Origin: Neobacillus drentensis NBRC 102427
GTDB taxonomy: Bacteria; Bacillota; Bacilli; Bacillales; Cytobacillaceae
NCBI RefSeq assembly: GCF_001591445.1
Contig: NZ_BCUX01000013.1
Location: 1-64,000, forward strand
Length of the DNA stretch: 64,000 nt
Direction of reading: 5' to 3'
The position numbers and the translations under genes are program-made. The notes beneath the pieces were generated by a model. It searched no databases, was not told where the DNA came from, and saw nothing but the letters and a program-made list of their open reading frames with translations. Shown one piece after another: positions 17,922-26,768 of this stretch (positions within the stretch are counted from its first letter, which is position 1; every line of letters begins with the position of its first letter).

Positions 17922-18386
17922 TTATTTCTTCGTGGATTCTGTCCTCTCGTTAGCTATCTTCCCTCCCCAGCTAACAGGACTAACGTCTTTAACGTGCTCC
18001 GAAAAAGTCCATACATGCCCCTCTAAATCTTGGGCTGAATATTGACGCTCACCGTATTCCGTGTTGAAAATCTCCTCCAAAATGCGTGCACCCGAAGATA
18101 TCGAATTCCTATAATGCACATCTACATTGTTGACGAATACCATAAGGGACTGCGTTTGGAGTCCAAGTTTACTAGGGCTTGTCATTGTTCGGCCCGAATT
18201 TTTAAGCATGACCCAGGCATTACCTTTATGTATCATCACACCATGAAGTTGTCCATCGGGGAGATTGAAATGATAGTCTTCGACGAAATCGAACACTGAA
18301 GTTAACCAAGCTAAGGCATCAGCAACGTTCTCATAATAAACATGCGGAAGGATGTGATCAGTTGGTACGGAACGATTTTTCACCAT
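17922..18386 (-). CDS. VOC family (glyoxalase-fold) protein
   Basis: A 154-residue vicinal-oxygen-chelate protein. It has HILPHVYYENVADALAWLTS at the N-terminus, a mid-protein MVFVNNVDVHYRNSISSG, and DLEGHVWTFSEHV at the end, the last motif typical of PhnB/glyoxalase-like proteins. Substrate unknown. GGAGGG precedes the chosen ATG by 6 bases; the ATG at 18401 overlaps that ribosome site and is less likely. A 20-base inverted repeat and a + strand gene lie upstream. Confidence 0.75.
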   Translation of the reverse strand: MVKNRSVPTDHILPHVYYENVADALAWLTSVFDFVEDYHFNLPDGQLHGVMIHKGNAWVMLKNSGRTMTSPSKLGLQTQSLMVFVNNVDVHYRNSISSGARILEEIFNTEYGERQYSAQDLEGHVWTFSEHVKDVSPVSWGGKIANERTESTKK

Positions 18387-18607
18387 AAATAGACCCTCCA
18401 TTTATTTGTCTATTTTACTAGTTCTCCAATTTTAAACAAACACCTCTTCGAATTTACATAGAATAATCTTAGACATCTTCCGACTGAGAATAATGAAAAA
18501 AAGTTTGATATAGCTGTCTTTCGCATTGAAAGATATACCACTTTTGGAAAAGTTTTTTCAGACTGTGACACAAGAGTATTCATCTCCCATTATCAAAGGG
18601 ATAATGC

Positions 18608-18652
18608 AATTGTTTTTCTTCATTTGTTAATGACAAATGAAGAAAAACAATT
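18608..18652. repeat. perfect 20-bp inverted repeat upstream of the SEDS-like gene
   Basis: AATTGTTTTTCTTCATTTGT at 18608-18627 and its exact complement at 18633-18652 are separated by TAATG. A TATAAT box begins at the last base of the right arm. The palindrome is thus placed to be an operator or a leader/terminator hairpin for the gene at 18703. Confidence 0.8.
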
Positions 18653-18702
18653 ATAATGTAGGTTGTTAATTATGTTCTTTCAAAAAAGGAGCCACCACAA
18701 GT

Positions 18703-19542
18703 ATGCAAAACAATAAATTAAAAGTCATCATGCCCTATTTTTTGATGATACCTTCTATCATTATAGGGATACTGGCAATGATATCATATGGTGTAGACTC
18801 AAGTATTTGGATTCAAAATATAATAGTTTGGATTTTCGGAACCATTTTGGGGTGTGCTTTTTTAATCAGAAACAAGAAAAGTTATTTACACCAGGATAAT
18901 TTTAGTTTTACTATTATTATTTTACTTTTATTAGTTTTACCATTTTTGTTTAATGGATTAGATGGTGTTCATCGTTGGGTATCGTTGGGACCAATAAGAT
19001 TTAATGTAGCGGTGATTTTTTTGCCTTTACTAATTATTCAACTTTGGCGTTTATCATTAAAACGTCCTATATTTTATACAGTATTACTGACCTACATCGC
19101 ATTAATCACATTGCTATTCCATCCAGATGCAAGTCAAGTAACTGCTTTTGCATGTGCTACTGTAGTTATTATCTGGAAAAAGATTACTAATACTATGCTA
19201 AAGATACTTTATCTAGCACTTACAGCTATTATTGTTATTCTATCATGGCTCTTCCTTGATGATTTAACTCCGGTTCCTTACGTAGAACAAATTATCTTTT
19301 TAGTTGCAGATATGGGGACTATCTGGCTTATTTTGGGTGTCATATCTCTTATATTATTATTGCTTCCCTTCTTTTTTGGGGGAAAAAAAACTGTTTTATC
19401 TTTATCACTAGGAGCTTATTGTCTAATAATGATCATTGCAACTTTCTTTGGGAATTTCCCAATGCCAATCATGGGATATGGAGTATCACCAATTATTGGT
19501 TATTCAATCGCCATCACTTTACTGAACAAAGTTAATAGATAA
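18703..19542 (+). CDS. SEDS-like (FtsW/RodA-related) short membrane protein
   Basis: A 279-residue polytopic membrane protein with about eight segments. DGVHRWVSLGPIRFNVAVIF resembles the G-x-x-R-W-[IL]-x-[IL]-G-x-[IL] loop of FtsW/RodA/SpoVE glycan polymerases, and NFPMPIMGYGVSPIIGYSI resembles their late PFxG-S-xxGP-like loop. At 279 residues it is much shorter than true SEDS proteins (about 370-400), so polymerase activity is doubtful. GGAG lies upstream of the ATG. Function unknown. Confidence 0.6.
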   Translation: MQNNKLKVIMPYFLMIPSIIIGILAMISYGVDSSIWIQNIIVWIFGTILGCAFLIRNKKSYLHQDNFSFTIIILLLLVLPFLFNGLDGVHRWVSLGPIRFNVAVIFLPLLIIQLWRLSLKRPIFYTVLLTYIALITLLFHPDASQVTAFACATVVIIWKKITNTMLKILYLALTAIIVILSWLFLDDLTPVPYVEQIIFLVADMGTIWLILGVISLILLLLPFFFGGKKTVLSLSLGAYCLIMIIATFFGNFPMPIMGYGVSPIIGYSIAITLLNKVNR

Positions 19543-19699
19543 CTTCAATGGGTTAGGAAGAATAACTAAAAAACTTGTTATTTTTTTTCGCGTTTTTTCT
19601 TAATATCTTTATTACGCAGTATTGTCCAACTGTAAAATAATGAAGAATTTATATAAAAATAGGTATAATCGCCTTTAAGATATTTATTATCTGTTAAAA

Positions 19700-19779
19700 A
19701 CAACCCACATATGTTGAGTGTGTTATCAAGATCATTTTAAAATCCTTTAAACATTCCCAATCTTAGGACTGGGTTTTAG
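19700..19779 (+). repeat. rlmD 3-prime-end copy B with terminator
   Basis: Reading in the rlmD-like frame gives QPTYVECVIKIILKSF, matching the rlmD end [12 protein letters not shown]. The core ATGTTGAGTGTGTT is identical to rlmD. A CCCAATC/GACTGGG stem with TTTT follows. No upstream part of a methyltransferase gene is present. Confidence 0.65.
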
Positions 19780-19920
19780 TATATAAAGGGTGCTTACATT
19801 ACAGGAGTGATAATTTCGAGCATGTGTGACAAGTAGCTGAGCATTCTATGGTTTTGTATGATATTTCCTTTGAATCAATTATAATAAATTTAAGGAAAAG
19901 TAAGAGGAGGGCTGGCTAAA
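19780..19920. other. upstream region of the broken gene
   Basis: AT-rich sequence between the rlmD-tail copy and the gene fragment at 19921, ending in a good ribosome site (AGGAGGG). No other feature recognised. Confidence 0.3.
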
Positions 19921-20169
19921 ATGAAATGGCAAGAAGCGAGGGAGTTATTCCTAAATCAATTTCTTTTGGTTTCAATTCTTGATTATCATGAAGAAGGTGA
20001 CAAGAAGATTGTCGATGTAGTAGCCCCAATAAGAACTATTTCTGAATAGGACGCAAACAAAGAATTCTTTCGCGCTAAAGAGGGAACTTTTGTTTATCAC
20101 TCTTCTAATGAAGAATTTGTGATTCACATTCGAAGAGATCCTTTAATGAAAGTGGAGGTAATTAGATGA
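19921..20169 (+). pseudogene. small gene interrupted by an in-frame TAG, upstream of arr
   Basis: ATG after AGGAGGG opens a frame of 82 codons: MKWQEARELFLNQFLLVSIL, then VDVVAPIRTISE, TAG at 20047-20049, and on with DANKEFFRAKEGTFVYHSSN to a TGA that overlaps the ATG of the next gene. I recall short Bacillus proteins with this sequence and a sense codon at the TAG site. A nonsense mutation is therefore likely. Overlap with the arr start suggests former translational coupling. Confidence 0.7.
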
Positions 20170-20915
20170 ATATAAAATTTGATCCAAATAACGTCGTGAT
20201 TAAACTCTGTATGAGTGGGATGGGATTGGAGGATAGTGGAAATATTGAAGATGCAGTCAAGGTGTTTCATAAAGCATGGCACGAAGCAACAGACGACTAT
20301 GAAAGATTTATTGCAGCTTATCATTTAGCTCGTCAACAAAAGAGTATTACAGACAAATTAAAATGGATGGAAACATCTCTACAGTGTGCACTAAAAATAA
20401 ACGATGATAATGTGAAGAGTGCATACTCAACGTTATATTTAAACATTGCCAAATGTTATGAGGAGTTGTGTGATACTGAGAATGCAAAAAGAAATTATGA
20501 ATTGTCAAATTCATCTAAGGGTGCACCTTCTGATGTAGGACTATTTTACCATGGGACAAAGGCAGATTTGAAGGTTGGTGATTTACTAACAGCAGGTGGA
20601 AATTCAAATTACAAACCTGGGCTTAAAATGAACCACATTTATTTCACTGCTAATGTCAATGGCGCAGGACTTGCAGCAGCTTTAGCAAAAGGAGAAGGAA
20701 GAGAACGAGTTTATATAATAGAACCAACAGGTGAATTTGAAAACGACCCAAATGTTACTGACAAAAAATTTCCTGGTAACTTAACACGTTCTTATCGTTC
20801 AAAAGAACCTCTAAGAATTATTGGTGAAGTAACAGAATGGGCGAAACTGACAACTACGGATCGACGCGAATGGAACGAAAATTTAGCTAAAAACAAGGGC
20901 GAAATTATTAACTGA
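20166..20915 (+). CDS. arr: TPR-Arr fusion: rifamycin ADP-ribosyltransferase
   Basis: A 249-residue protein. Residues about 1-120 are helical, TPR-like repeats (GLEDSGNIEDAVKVFHKAWH; YLNIAKCYEELCDTENAKRN). Residues about 125-249 form a complete Arr domain: FYHGTKADLKVGDLLTAGGN with His129, then HIYFTANVNGAGLAAALAKG and RVYIIEPTGEFENDPN. Arr inactivates rifamycins by NAD-dependent ADP-ribosylation and is usually only about 140 residues. The helical part resembles stand-alone Bacillus proteins often misnamed rRNA adenine methyltransferase. The start overlaps the stop of the broken gene upstream. Resistance is inferred from the family. Confidence 0.85.
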   Translation: MNIKFDPNNVVIKLCMSGMGLEDSGNIEDAVKVFHKAWHEATDDYERFIAAYHLARQQKSITDKLKWMETSLQCALKINDDNVKSAYSTLYLNIAKCYEELCDTENAKRNYELSNSSKGAPSDVGLFYHGTKADLKVGDLLTAGGNSNYKPGLKMNHIYFTANVNGAGLAAALAKGEGRERVYIIEPTGEFENDPNVTDKKFPGNLTRSYRSKEPLRIIGEVTEWAKLTTTDRREWNENLAKNKGEIIN

Positions 20916-21162
20916 ACATATTTCAAGATGTTACAATGCAAATGACTTTTTTAAAATAGAATAACAATGATTAGTGACCAACTCAGCATTGAATTTATAT
21001 CTGGAATCGAAATAAGATCTCTAAGCTCTTTGAATCTTGCTTACAGAGAAGTAGGCGGGTATTACCGGCCCAAGATGAAAGAAAATATTAAGAACTGGTT
21101 GCTGCATATCCAGGTTCAATTGCTGAGTTGACATTGGTATCCTTCACCAGCACCCCATTTGT
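20916..21162. other. intergenic debris
   Basis: No intact gene. The sequence is less AT-rich around 21040-21160 and looks like decayed coding DNA, but I could not assign it. Confidence 0.3.
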
Positions 21163-21267
21163 TGCCAAATACACTCCGCACATGTGGAGTGCTGTTCACT
21201 ACTTGTAAGAAAAGATTAAGATGTAATAGTGAGTAGCGAGCCTTTCTGTTATAGAAGGGCTCTTTTA
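21163..21267 (+). repeat. rlmD 3-prime-end copy C with terminator
   Basis: TTGCCAAATACACTCCGCAC followed by ATGTGGAGTGC. With one small frame change it reads HVECCSLLVRK, like the end of RlmD-type enzymes. A stem GAGCC(TTTCT)/(AGAA)GGGCTC with TTTT closes the unit at 21238-21266. It shares CTCCGCACA with copy E. Confidence 0.6.
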
Positions 21268-21301
21268 ATGTGTTTTTTCAGCTATATCTAACTCATTCAC
21301 T

Positions 21302-21430
21302 TTAACCGTAGAACTTTTTGATGCTTAGATGTTGTTTTATCCATCTAAAAAACAGCTCAATTGCCCAGCGCATTAATATATCTCTGAAATTTCTTCGGCG
21401 CTCAAATCAAAATGAACGTTCTTATAAAAT
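21302..21430 (-). pseudogene. IS4-type transposase C-terminal remnant
   Basis: On the - strand the sequence reads FYKNVHFDLSAEEISEIY, then after a +1 shift RWAIELFFRWIKQHLSIKKF followed by YG and a stop. The RWxIELFFRWIKQ pattern is the classic YREK-region signature of IS4-family DDE transposases. Only about 40 codons and one frameshift remain. Confidence 0.75.
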
Positions 21431-21437
21431 GGGAGGA

Positions 21438-23348
21438 TTAAGTAGAAGATTCAAGTCCTTTTTCGTTTAATTTTTTCCATAAAGTAGTACGACTGATCCC
21501 TAACTTTTCTGCTACAAGTTTTTTATTATTTTGATGAAGGTCTAGCATATGTTCAATTACTTGTTTTTCAATATCTTCCATAGTGCCATTTTCGACAATT
21601 AAGGTGTTGCTATTTTGCTTTAAATAATAATGATTTTCCGTTTCTTTAATGACATCTTTTATAAAGGCACTTTCATCCTTTGGGTGCCGAACCCTTAAGT
21701 GAAATCTTTCTATTATGTTTTCCAAATGTCTTATATTACCTGGCCAAGCATAAGACAAAAAAAATGCCTTAAGTTGTTCTGAAAAATCCTCATAACACAA
21801 AATGGACCCTAAACGTTTCAAGAAAGTATTCACAAGTATAGGAATATCCTCTTGGCGTTCACGGAGAGCAGGGACCTGTAGATGTAAAACACTAAGTCTA
21901 AAGTAAAGGTCTGAACGAAATTTTCCTTCGACAACTAAATCCCATAGATTTTGGTTAGTAGCCGCTACTATCCGAATGTCGACAGGCGTTACCCTATCAC
22001 CCCCGACGCGCATGACCTCTTTTTCTTGAAGTACCCTTAACAAACGGGTTTGGATATGGTGAGGGATTTCTCCTATTTCATCCAGAAAGATTGTTCCTCC
22101 ATGAGCTAATTCAAAGACTCCCTGACGTCCGCCTTTATTGGCTCCTGTAAAGGCCCCTTCAGCATAACCAAATAATTCACTTTCTAACAGGTTTTCAGGT
22201 AAGGCGGCACAATTTACAGCAACAAAAGGTCCCTCATTTCGTTTACTTTCGATATGTATACCTTGCGCAATTAATTCTTTCCCCGTTCCGCTTTCTCCAA
22301 TTAATAGAACCGTAGAGCTTGTTGCTGCATACTCTCCTGCAAGTTTTATAACATCATTCATTTTTTCCCCGGTATGAACAATATCGTTCAAGGTGAAGCG
22401 GGCAACTAGTCCTTTTGAATGTAATTCACGACGGATTTTGTTCTCCAATTGCTGAATTTTTTTTATTTCACGACAGGTAATGACCGTTCCAATTCTTTCA
22501 TTCTCTACTATCACTGGCTCATAGATCACGTTAATATTTTGTAAAGTAATATTACTATTATCTGAAAATATCCTTTTAGGGTTTAATAGGTCGATGAGCT
22601 GATGGTCATTAATTTCTTCAACATTTTTACCTATTACCAAATTCTCTTTAATTCCAAAAATCTTTTCTGCAGCAGGATTGAATGTTTCAATTTTACCATT
22701 TTTATTAACATACAAAATACCCTCTTCAGATACATTGATCACTGATTTTAATCGTTCTGCTTCTTTTTTTATCACTAAACGATCTTTAGCTACTTTACAA
22801 GCAAGCATTAGGGAACGTTTAATAGTTCGTTCACTAGTTGTTAGATTCATACTTTGCATTCCATGATTGCGAGCAACCTCTGACGCACGTATACCTCCGC
22901 CCACAACTACATCTATTCCCATCTTTTTCGCTGTTTTAACTTGATTAAGGAGTTCACCCCATGTTTTATACTTCAGAATGGTAACGGGAAATCCAAGTAA
23001 ATCAATTATTTGGTTAAAATTAAATAGAAACCCGCTCTCAGGGTAAGTTATAAAACAGATTTTTTCCCCTAACTTTCTTGCTTTTTTAAATGCTTGTAAT
23101 AGGTCAAAGTGATCGGAATCACTATATACAATCGGTAAATCTACGATATTACTTATTGCCTTTGCGGTTCCGGCACGACTAACAATGACTTCGTATCCAC
23201 CTTTATCAATAATATTTTTTACCTCTTGAGCGGCTTCAAATAATATCCCCTCTACAACCGTAACCTTTAATTCTAATTCTGCGGCAATTCTTCTTATCAT
23301 TTGTACCATTTCTGGGTATCCAGCTGTCATTATGATTTTAAAATCCAA
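21438..23348 (-). CDS. sigma-54-dependent activator, PrpR_N-PAS-AAA-Fis type
   Basis: Enhancer-binding protein of about 636 residues. A PrpR N-terminal sensory domain (about 1-185; [14 protein letters not shown] and [17 protein letters not shown]) is followed by a PAS domain (about 205-300). The AAA+ domain has Walker A GESGTGKE at 351-358 and an intact sigma-54-contacting GAFTGA at 398-403. A Fis-type helix-turn-helix ends the protein ([20 protein letters not shown]). The TTG start is preferred because GGGGGG precedes it; the GTG at 23372 lies ahead of that site. PrpR_N domains sense acyl metabolites such as methylcitrate in propionate regulators. It is the obvious regulator of the five -24/-12 promoters to its right. 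Effector unknown. Confidence 0.9.
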   Translation of the reverse strand: MDFKIIMTAGYPEMVQMIRRIAAELELKVTVVEGILFEAAQEVKNIIDKGGYEVIVSRAGTAKAISNIVDLPIVYSDSDHFDLLQAFKKARKLGEKICFITYPESGFLFNFNQIIDLLGFPVTILKYKTWGELLNQVKTAKKMGIDVVVGGGIRASEVARNHGMQSMNLTTSERTIKRSLMLACKVAKDRLVIKKEAERLKSVINVSEEGILYVNKNGKIETFNPAAEKIFGIKENLVIGKNVEEINDHQLIDLLNPKRIFSDNSNITLQNINVIYEPVIVENERIGTVITCREIKKIQQLENKIRRELHSKGLVARFTLNDIVHTGEKMNDVIKLAGEYAATSSTVLLIGESGTGKELIAQGIHIESKRNEGPFVAVNCAALPENLLESELFGYAEGAFTGANKGGRQGVFELAHGGTIFLDEIGEIPHHIQTRLLRVLQEKEVMRVGGDRVTPVDIRIVAATNQNLWDLVVEGKFRSDLYFRLSVLHLQVPALRERQEDIPILVNTFLKRLGSILCYEDFSEQLKAFFLSYAWPGNIRHLENIIERFHLRVRHPKDESAFIKDVIKETENHYYLKQNSNTLIVENGTMEDIEKQVIEHMLDLHQNNKKLVAEKLGISRTTLWKKLNEKGLESST

Positions 23349-23509
23349 AACAATCCCCCCGTAAAAAAACACTTCAGAAAACGCTCAATTTGAGTAAATA
23401 ATGTTAATTATTTGAACATCTAGTCAAATAAATTAACGTAACTATAGAAATTATATCTTAATGAAGAGAGTTTTTAAACGGAATATTTTAAATTTTGTAA
23501 AATTAATTC

Positions 23510-23560
23510 AAAAAAGTAATCTCCCGAATTAACTGCTTTCACAGAAATTCGGGAGATTAC
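23510..23560 (-). terminator. terminator of the AAHS-type MFS gene (- strand)
   Basis: AATCTCCCGAATT and AATTCGGGAGATT form a perfect 13-base stem, with a T-run on the - strand side. It separates the MFS gene from the activator gene downstream. Confidence 0.88.
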
Positions 23561-23608
23561 CCCGTCAAACAAACACATGCTTTATTGGTTTAACCCTTCT
23601 AGTATAAA

Positions 23609-24904
23609 CTATTGTGCTATTTCTTTAGATTCCTCTTTTTCATGATTCTGTTCCCTGCCACTTTCAAAAGGATCATACATTTTTTCACGAATAAATAGGG
23701 CTGGAAGGAGTCCACTTAAAGCATAGGCAACTGCTAATAATAAAAATCCGTAGCCAATTGTTTGGTTCATAGCAATCATCCCAATTAAAATAGGTGCTAT
23801 TGCAGAACCTCCTCTTCCGATATTATGAGCTGCACCGACAGCCGTTCCACGTATATCTGTTGGAAAACTTTCATTCATATAAACTGCATTCACTGCATGT
23901 TGCATACCAAATAAAAATCCAAAAAGTGTTAGTAGGATCACAATATTTTCTGCCGTATGGTAATGAACAATTATAGGAATAGCAAAGGCCGTACTAAATG
24001 CACCAATAGCAAACAGTTTTCTTCTCTCGAATTTGTCAGCCAAAATACCGGTTATGATTTTTCCGATAATCATAGCTGTATAAGTACCTACAAGATAACT
24101 AGTCATGTTCTTAAAATCTAAATGCAACTCTTGTATTAAATAAGTAGGAAGCCAGCTGCTCACTCCGTAATAGCCAAATTGTAAGAAAATAGCTGTAAAA
24201 ACCCAAAGTAAAAGGGTTTTCCGATTTTGGGGTTCTTTGAAAAGAGAAATCCATTCGTTTTGAAGCTTTTTCGCTTTCCGCAGCTCTTTCTTTCTCTGAA
24301 CGCTTTCCTTCCATCCCTCGGGCTCTGGGATGGTGAATCTCATATAAATGGCTAATAGGACAGGTATAAGCCCTACTAAAAATAATGGGCGCCAACCATA
24401 GTTAGGCATAATGAGCGATGCAACCACTGTAGCAACAAGATAGCCAACGGACCAACCGGCTTGTACAGAGCCGCCAATCGTTGTGCGTTTCTCTGTGGGA
24501 ACGTATTCTGAGACGAGCATATTGGCTACGGCAAATTCTGCGCCCAACCCTAATGCTGTGAAAAATCTTAAAATGATAAATTGCTCATATGTGTGTACAA
24601 AAGCTAAAAATCCTGTCCCGATGGAAAAAATCAACATAGACCAGGTGATAACTTTAACTCTCCCAATTCTGTCTGATAACCATCCGCTTATCAATCCACC
24701 AATGGACATTCCGATTATTGACCAAGTTGCGATTGCTCCAGCTTCAACTTTTGTCAGTTTGAATTCTTCCATTAAGTCTGGAAGGCTAAGAGAAAGCATT
24801 TGGACATCCATGGCATCCACCATTAACCCAAGAAAAGAGGAGACCAATACAATAATCCATAATTTGTTGTTTTTGGCTTTAATCGTTTTGCTCAAAAAAT
24901 TCAC
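23609..24904 (-). CDS. MFS carrier, aromatic/organic acid:H+ symporter (AAHS-like)
   Basis: A 431-residue, 12-segment MFS protein. The first segment carries GLMVDAMDVQMLSLSLPDLM with the paired Asp typical of acid:proton symporters. Loop 2-3 is GWLSDRIGRVKV and loop 8-9 is GILADKFERRKL. A charged C-terminal tail (EKEESKEIAQ) follows. This suits uptake of a carboxylate. A -24/-12 promoter lies 138 bases upstream, sharing a regulatory region with the divergent MFS gene at 25282. Probable job: importing the island's substrate or a related acid. Confidence 0.85.
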   Translation of the reverse strand: MNFLSKTIKAKNNKLWIIVLVSSFLGLMVDAMDVQMLSLSLPDLMEEFKLTKVEAGAIATWSIIGMSIGGLISGWLSDRIGRVKVITWSMLIFSIGTGFLAFVHTYEQFIILRFFTALGLGAEFAVANMLVSEYVPTEKRTTIGGSVQAGWSVGYLVATVVASLIMPNYGWRPLFLVGLIPVLLAIYMRFTIPEPEGWKESVQRKKELRKAKKLQNEWISLFKEPQNRKTLLLWVFTAIFLQFGYYGVSSWLPTYLIQELHLDFKNMTSYLVGTYTAMIIGKIITGILADKFERRKLFAIGAFSTAFAIPIIVHYHTAENIVILLTLFGFLFGMQHAVNAVYMNESFPTDIRGTAVGAAHNIGRGGSAIAPILIGMIAMNQTIGYGFLLLAVAYALSGLLPALFIREKMYDPFESGREQNHEKEESKEIAQ

Positions 24905-25041
24905 CTCATTTTTTGTAAAGATGTGTAAGCGTTTTAGCTTTTTACCTTATAAGATTATATAATCTTGCTTTTTAAGAGTGATCATAAATCGAAAACACTT
25001 TCATTTGTTATTTAGCTTCTAATCTTCTTTTATTATAAGTC

Positions 25042-25059
25042 TTGCAAAATTATTGCCAA
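25042..25059 (-). promoter_or_regulatory. sigma-54 promoter (-24/-12) for the MFS gene at 23609-24904
   Basis: On the - strand: TTGGCAATAATTTTGCAA. GG and GC are separated by exactly 10 bases, the invariant sigma-54 geometry. Confidence 0.75.
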
Positions 25060-25131
25060 GGCTTATTTTTCTGATATATCAATAAAATTGATAAATGACA
25101 TAATTTCAAAAATTCATATTCTTAACACTTT

Positions 25132-25148
25132 CGTTTACATTTTGAACG
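25132..25148. promoter_or_regulatory. palindromic upstream activator site shared by divergent sigma-54 promoters
   Basis: CGTTTA-CATTT-TGAACG fits the pattern TGTTYA-N5-TRAACA seen twice upstream of 33316. It lies between the two divergent -24/-12 elements, about 80 bases from one and 65 from the other, as an enhancer site should. Confidence 0.55.
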
Positions 25149-25203
25149 TCCAAAATTGTACAGTAACGACAAGAAGGACCTTAAATAGAAGAGTAAAAAT
25201 AGA

Positions 25204-25220
25204 TTGGTACATTTCTTGCA
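25204..25220 (+). promoter_or_regulatory. sigma-54 promoter (-24/-12) for the MFS gene at 25282
   Basis: TTGGTACATTTCTTGCA, with GG-N10-GC spacing, ending about 60 bases before the start codon. Confidence 0.78.
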
Positions 25221-25281
25221 AGTTTTATAGTTGTATTGATTGGAATGAATCTTGTAATTAAAGAAGTAAGGTGGAGAAGTT

Positions 25282-26493
25282 ATGAAAAATCCCATTTCCT
25301 TGTTTTTTGCAGCTGTTATTTTTGTTTTTATCCCTGTTTTTGCGGCAAGGCCGATGACATCTTTATTCGCTGAAGAGCTGAATGCGTCAATGTACGAAAT
25401 AGGTTTGATAACAGCTTGCTATTCCATTACACCTTTAGTAATGGCGATTTTTGCTGGAAGATATATTGATCGCTATGGCGAGAGAATTCCATTATTTATT
25501 GGATCATTGGGAATCCTGATATCCTTGTCCCTGCCATTCATATTTCCAGTGATTCCAAGTTTATATCTTTCACAGATTCTTTTAGGAGCATCTCAACTGC
25601 TGGCGATATTATCCATCCAAAATGGAGTAAACAAGTCAGCTTCTAATCAAAACCGGGATAGGGCAGTAGGAACTTTCAGCTTCTTTTCGTCGATTGGAAT
25701 GCTACTTGGTCCAGTATTTGGCGGATATGCTACAGAGCATTTCGGGTTTCGACAGTCATTTTTACTTCTTGCTCTTGTACCTTTGGTCTCTTTATTCATT
25801 TCCTTATTTGTTCCGACTTCGAAAAGAACAATGAATCAATCTAAGCAAAAATTTACAATTGGCTTTAAAGAATTACTATTAATCCCTAGCTTAAGCAGGA
25901 CCATACTGGTCAGTATGGTCATTTTATCTGCGTTAGATATTTTTTACGTTTATTTTCCGTTATTTGCTCAATCATTGGGATTTAGGCCATCTCAGATTGG
26001 CTGGCTTTTAGCGGCCCAATCGCTTGGAAATACGTTATCTCGATTTTTTATGCCAAAATTAGTCGAACATTACGGCCGAATCACCATTTTATGGGTTTTT
26101 ATGGGGATTGGGGCATTAGCATATGGCAGTATCCCCTTTATGCAGCAATTTGTATTGTTATTTTGTACAGCTCTTATATTAGGAGCCGGGTTGGGAGTGA
26201 CGCAGCCTTTGACAATCATTCTTGCCTTCAATGCATCTCCTCATGGGATGACAGGAGAAGTGCTAGGAATTCGATTAGCTTCTAATCGATTGGCTCAAAC
26301 CATTATCCCTTTCTTTTTTGCCAGCTTAAGCAATGTAATTGGTCTAGGACCTATCTTTTTTTTAAAAGCATTTTTGCTTATAATCGGTGCCCTGACAGCA
26401 AAAAGAATGACTGACCCCTCAGAGAAGCAAAAATCAGAGAATAAAAAACTGGATTTATCTGAAAGGAATATAACGGAGAAGCCCCATTTATAA
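25282..26493 (+). CDS. MFS transporter (DHA-type)
   Basis: A 403-residue, 12-segment MFS protein with FAARPMTSLFAEELNASMYE in segment 1 and loop 2-3 GRYIDRYGERIP. Segment 5 has a GPVFGGYATEHFGFRQ motif, which resembles motif C of drug/proton antiporters. It could export an inhibitory intermediate or import substrate; sequence does not decide. It has a good ribosome site (GGTGGAG) and a sigma-54 promoter, so it belongs to the island's regulon. Confidence 0.8.
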   Translation: MKNPISLFFAAVIFVFIPVFAARPMTSLFAEELNASMYEIGLITACYSITPLVMAIFAGRYIDRYGERIPLFIGSLGILISLSLPFIFPVIPSLYLSQILLGASQLLAILSIQNGVNKSASNQNRDRAVGTFSFFSSIGMLLGPVFGGYATEHFGFRQSFLLLALVPLVSLFISLFVPTSKRTMNQSKQKFTIGFKELLLIPSLSRTILVSMVILSALDIFYVYFPLFAQSLGFRPSQIGWLLAAQSLGNTLSRFFMPKLVEHYGRITILWVFMGIGALAYGSIPFMQQFVLLFCTALILGAGLGVTQPLTIILAFNASPHGMTGEVLGIRLASNRLAQTIIPFFFASLSNVIGLGPIFFLKAFLLIIGALTAKRMTDPSEKQKSENKKLDLSERNITEKPHL

Positions 26494-26553
26494 ACATGGA
26501 TTCATGTTTTACAAAATCTTACATGATTATAAATTGAACATAAAACAGGGAAA

Positions 26554-26570
26554 GGTTTTATTTTTGAACA
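26554..26570. promoter_or_regulatory. candidate upstream activator site
   Basis: GGTTTT-ATTTT-TGAACA matches one half of the TGTTYA-N5-TRAACA palindrome well and the other loosely. It lies about 145 bases before the -24 element at 26716. Confidence 0.4.
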
Positions 26571-26713
26571 CAGAAAAGTGGTCGTTTTTTTACGTCAATC
26601 TAAAAAATAAAGTGTAATTCATGATTGGATGAAATCTATGGGGTTTCATAGATAGGCTTATATCAAAGTAATTTCGAGAGTGAATTTAAGTTTGGAGGTA
26701 ATGAGAAATGTTT

Positions 26714-26730
26714 TTGGCATGAATCTTGCT
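26714..26730 (+). promoter_or_regulatory. sigma-54 promoter (-24/-12) for the crotonase gene at 26769
   Basis: TTGGCATGAATCTTGCT, near-consensus with GG-N10-GC spacing, 39 bases before the TTG start. Confidence 0.85.
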
Positions 26731-26768
26731 ATATTGTTTATTAAAAGTAATGGGAGGGTGAAAGGGAA

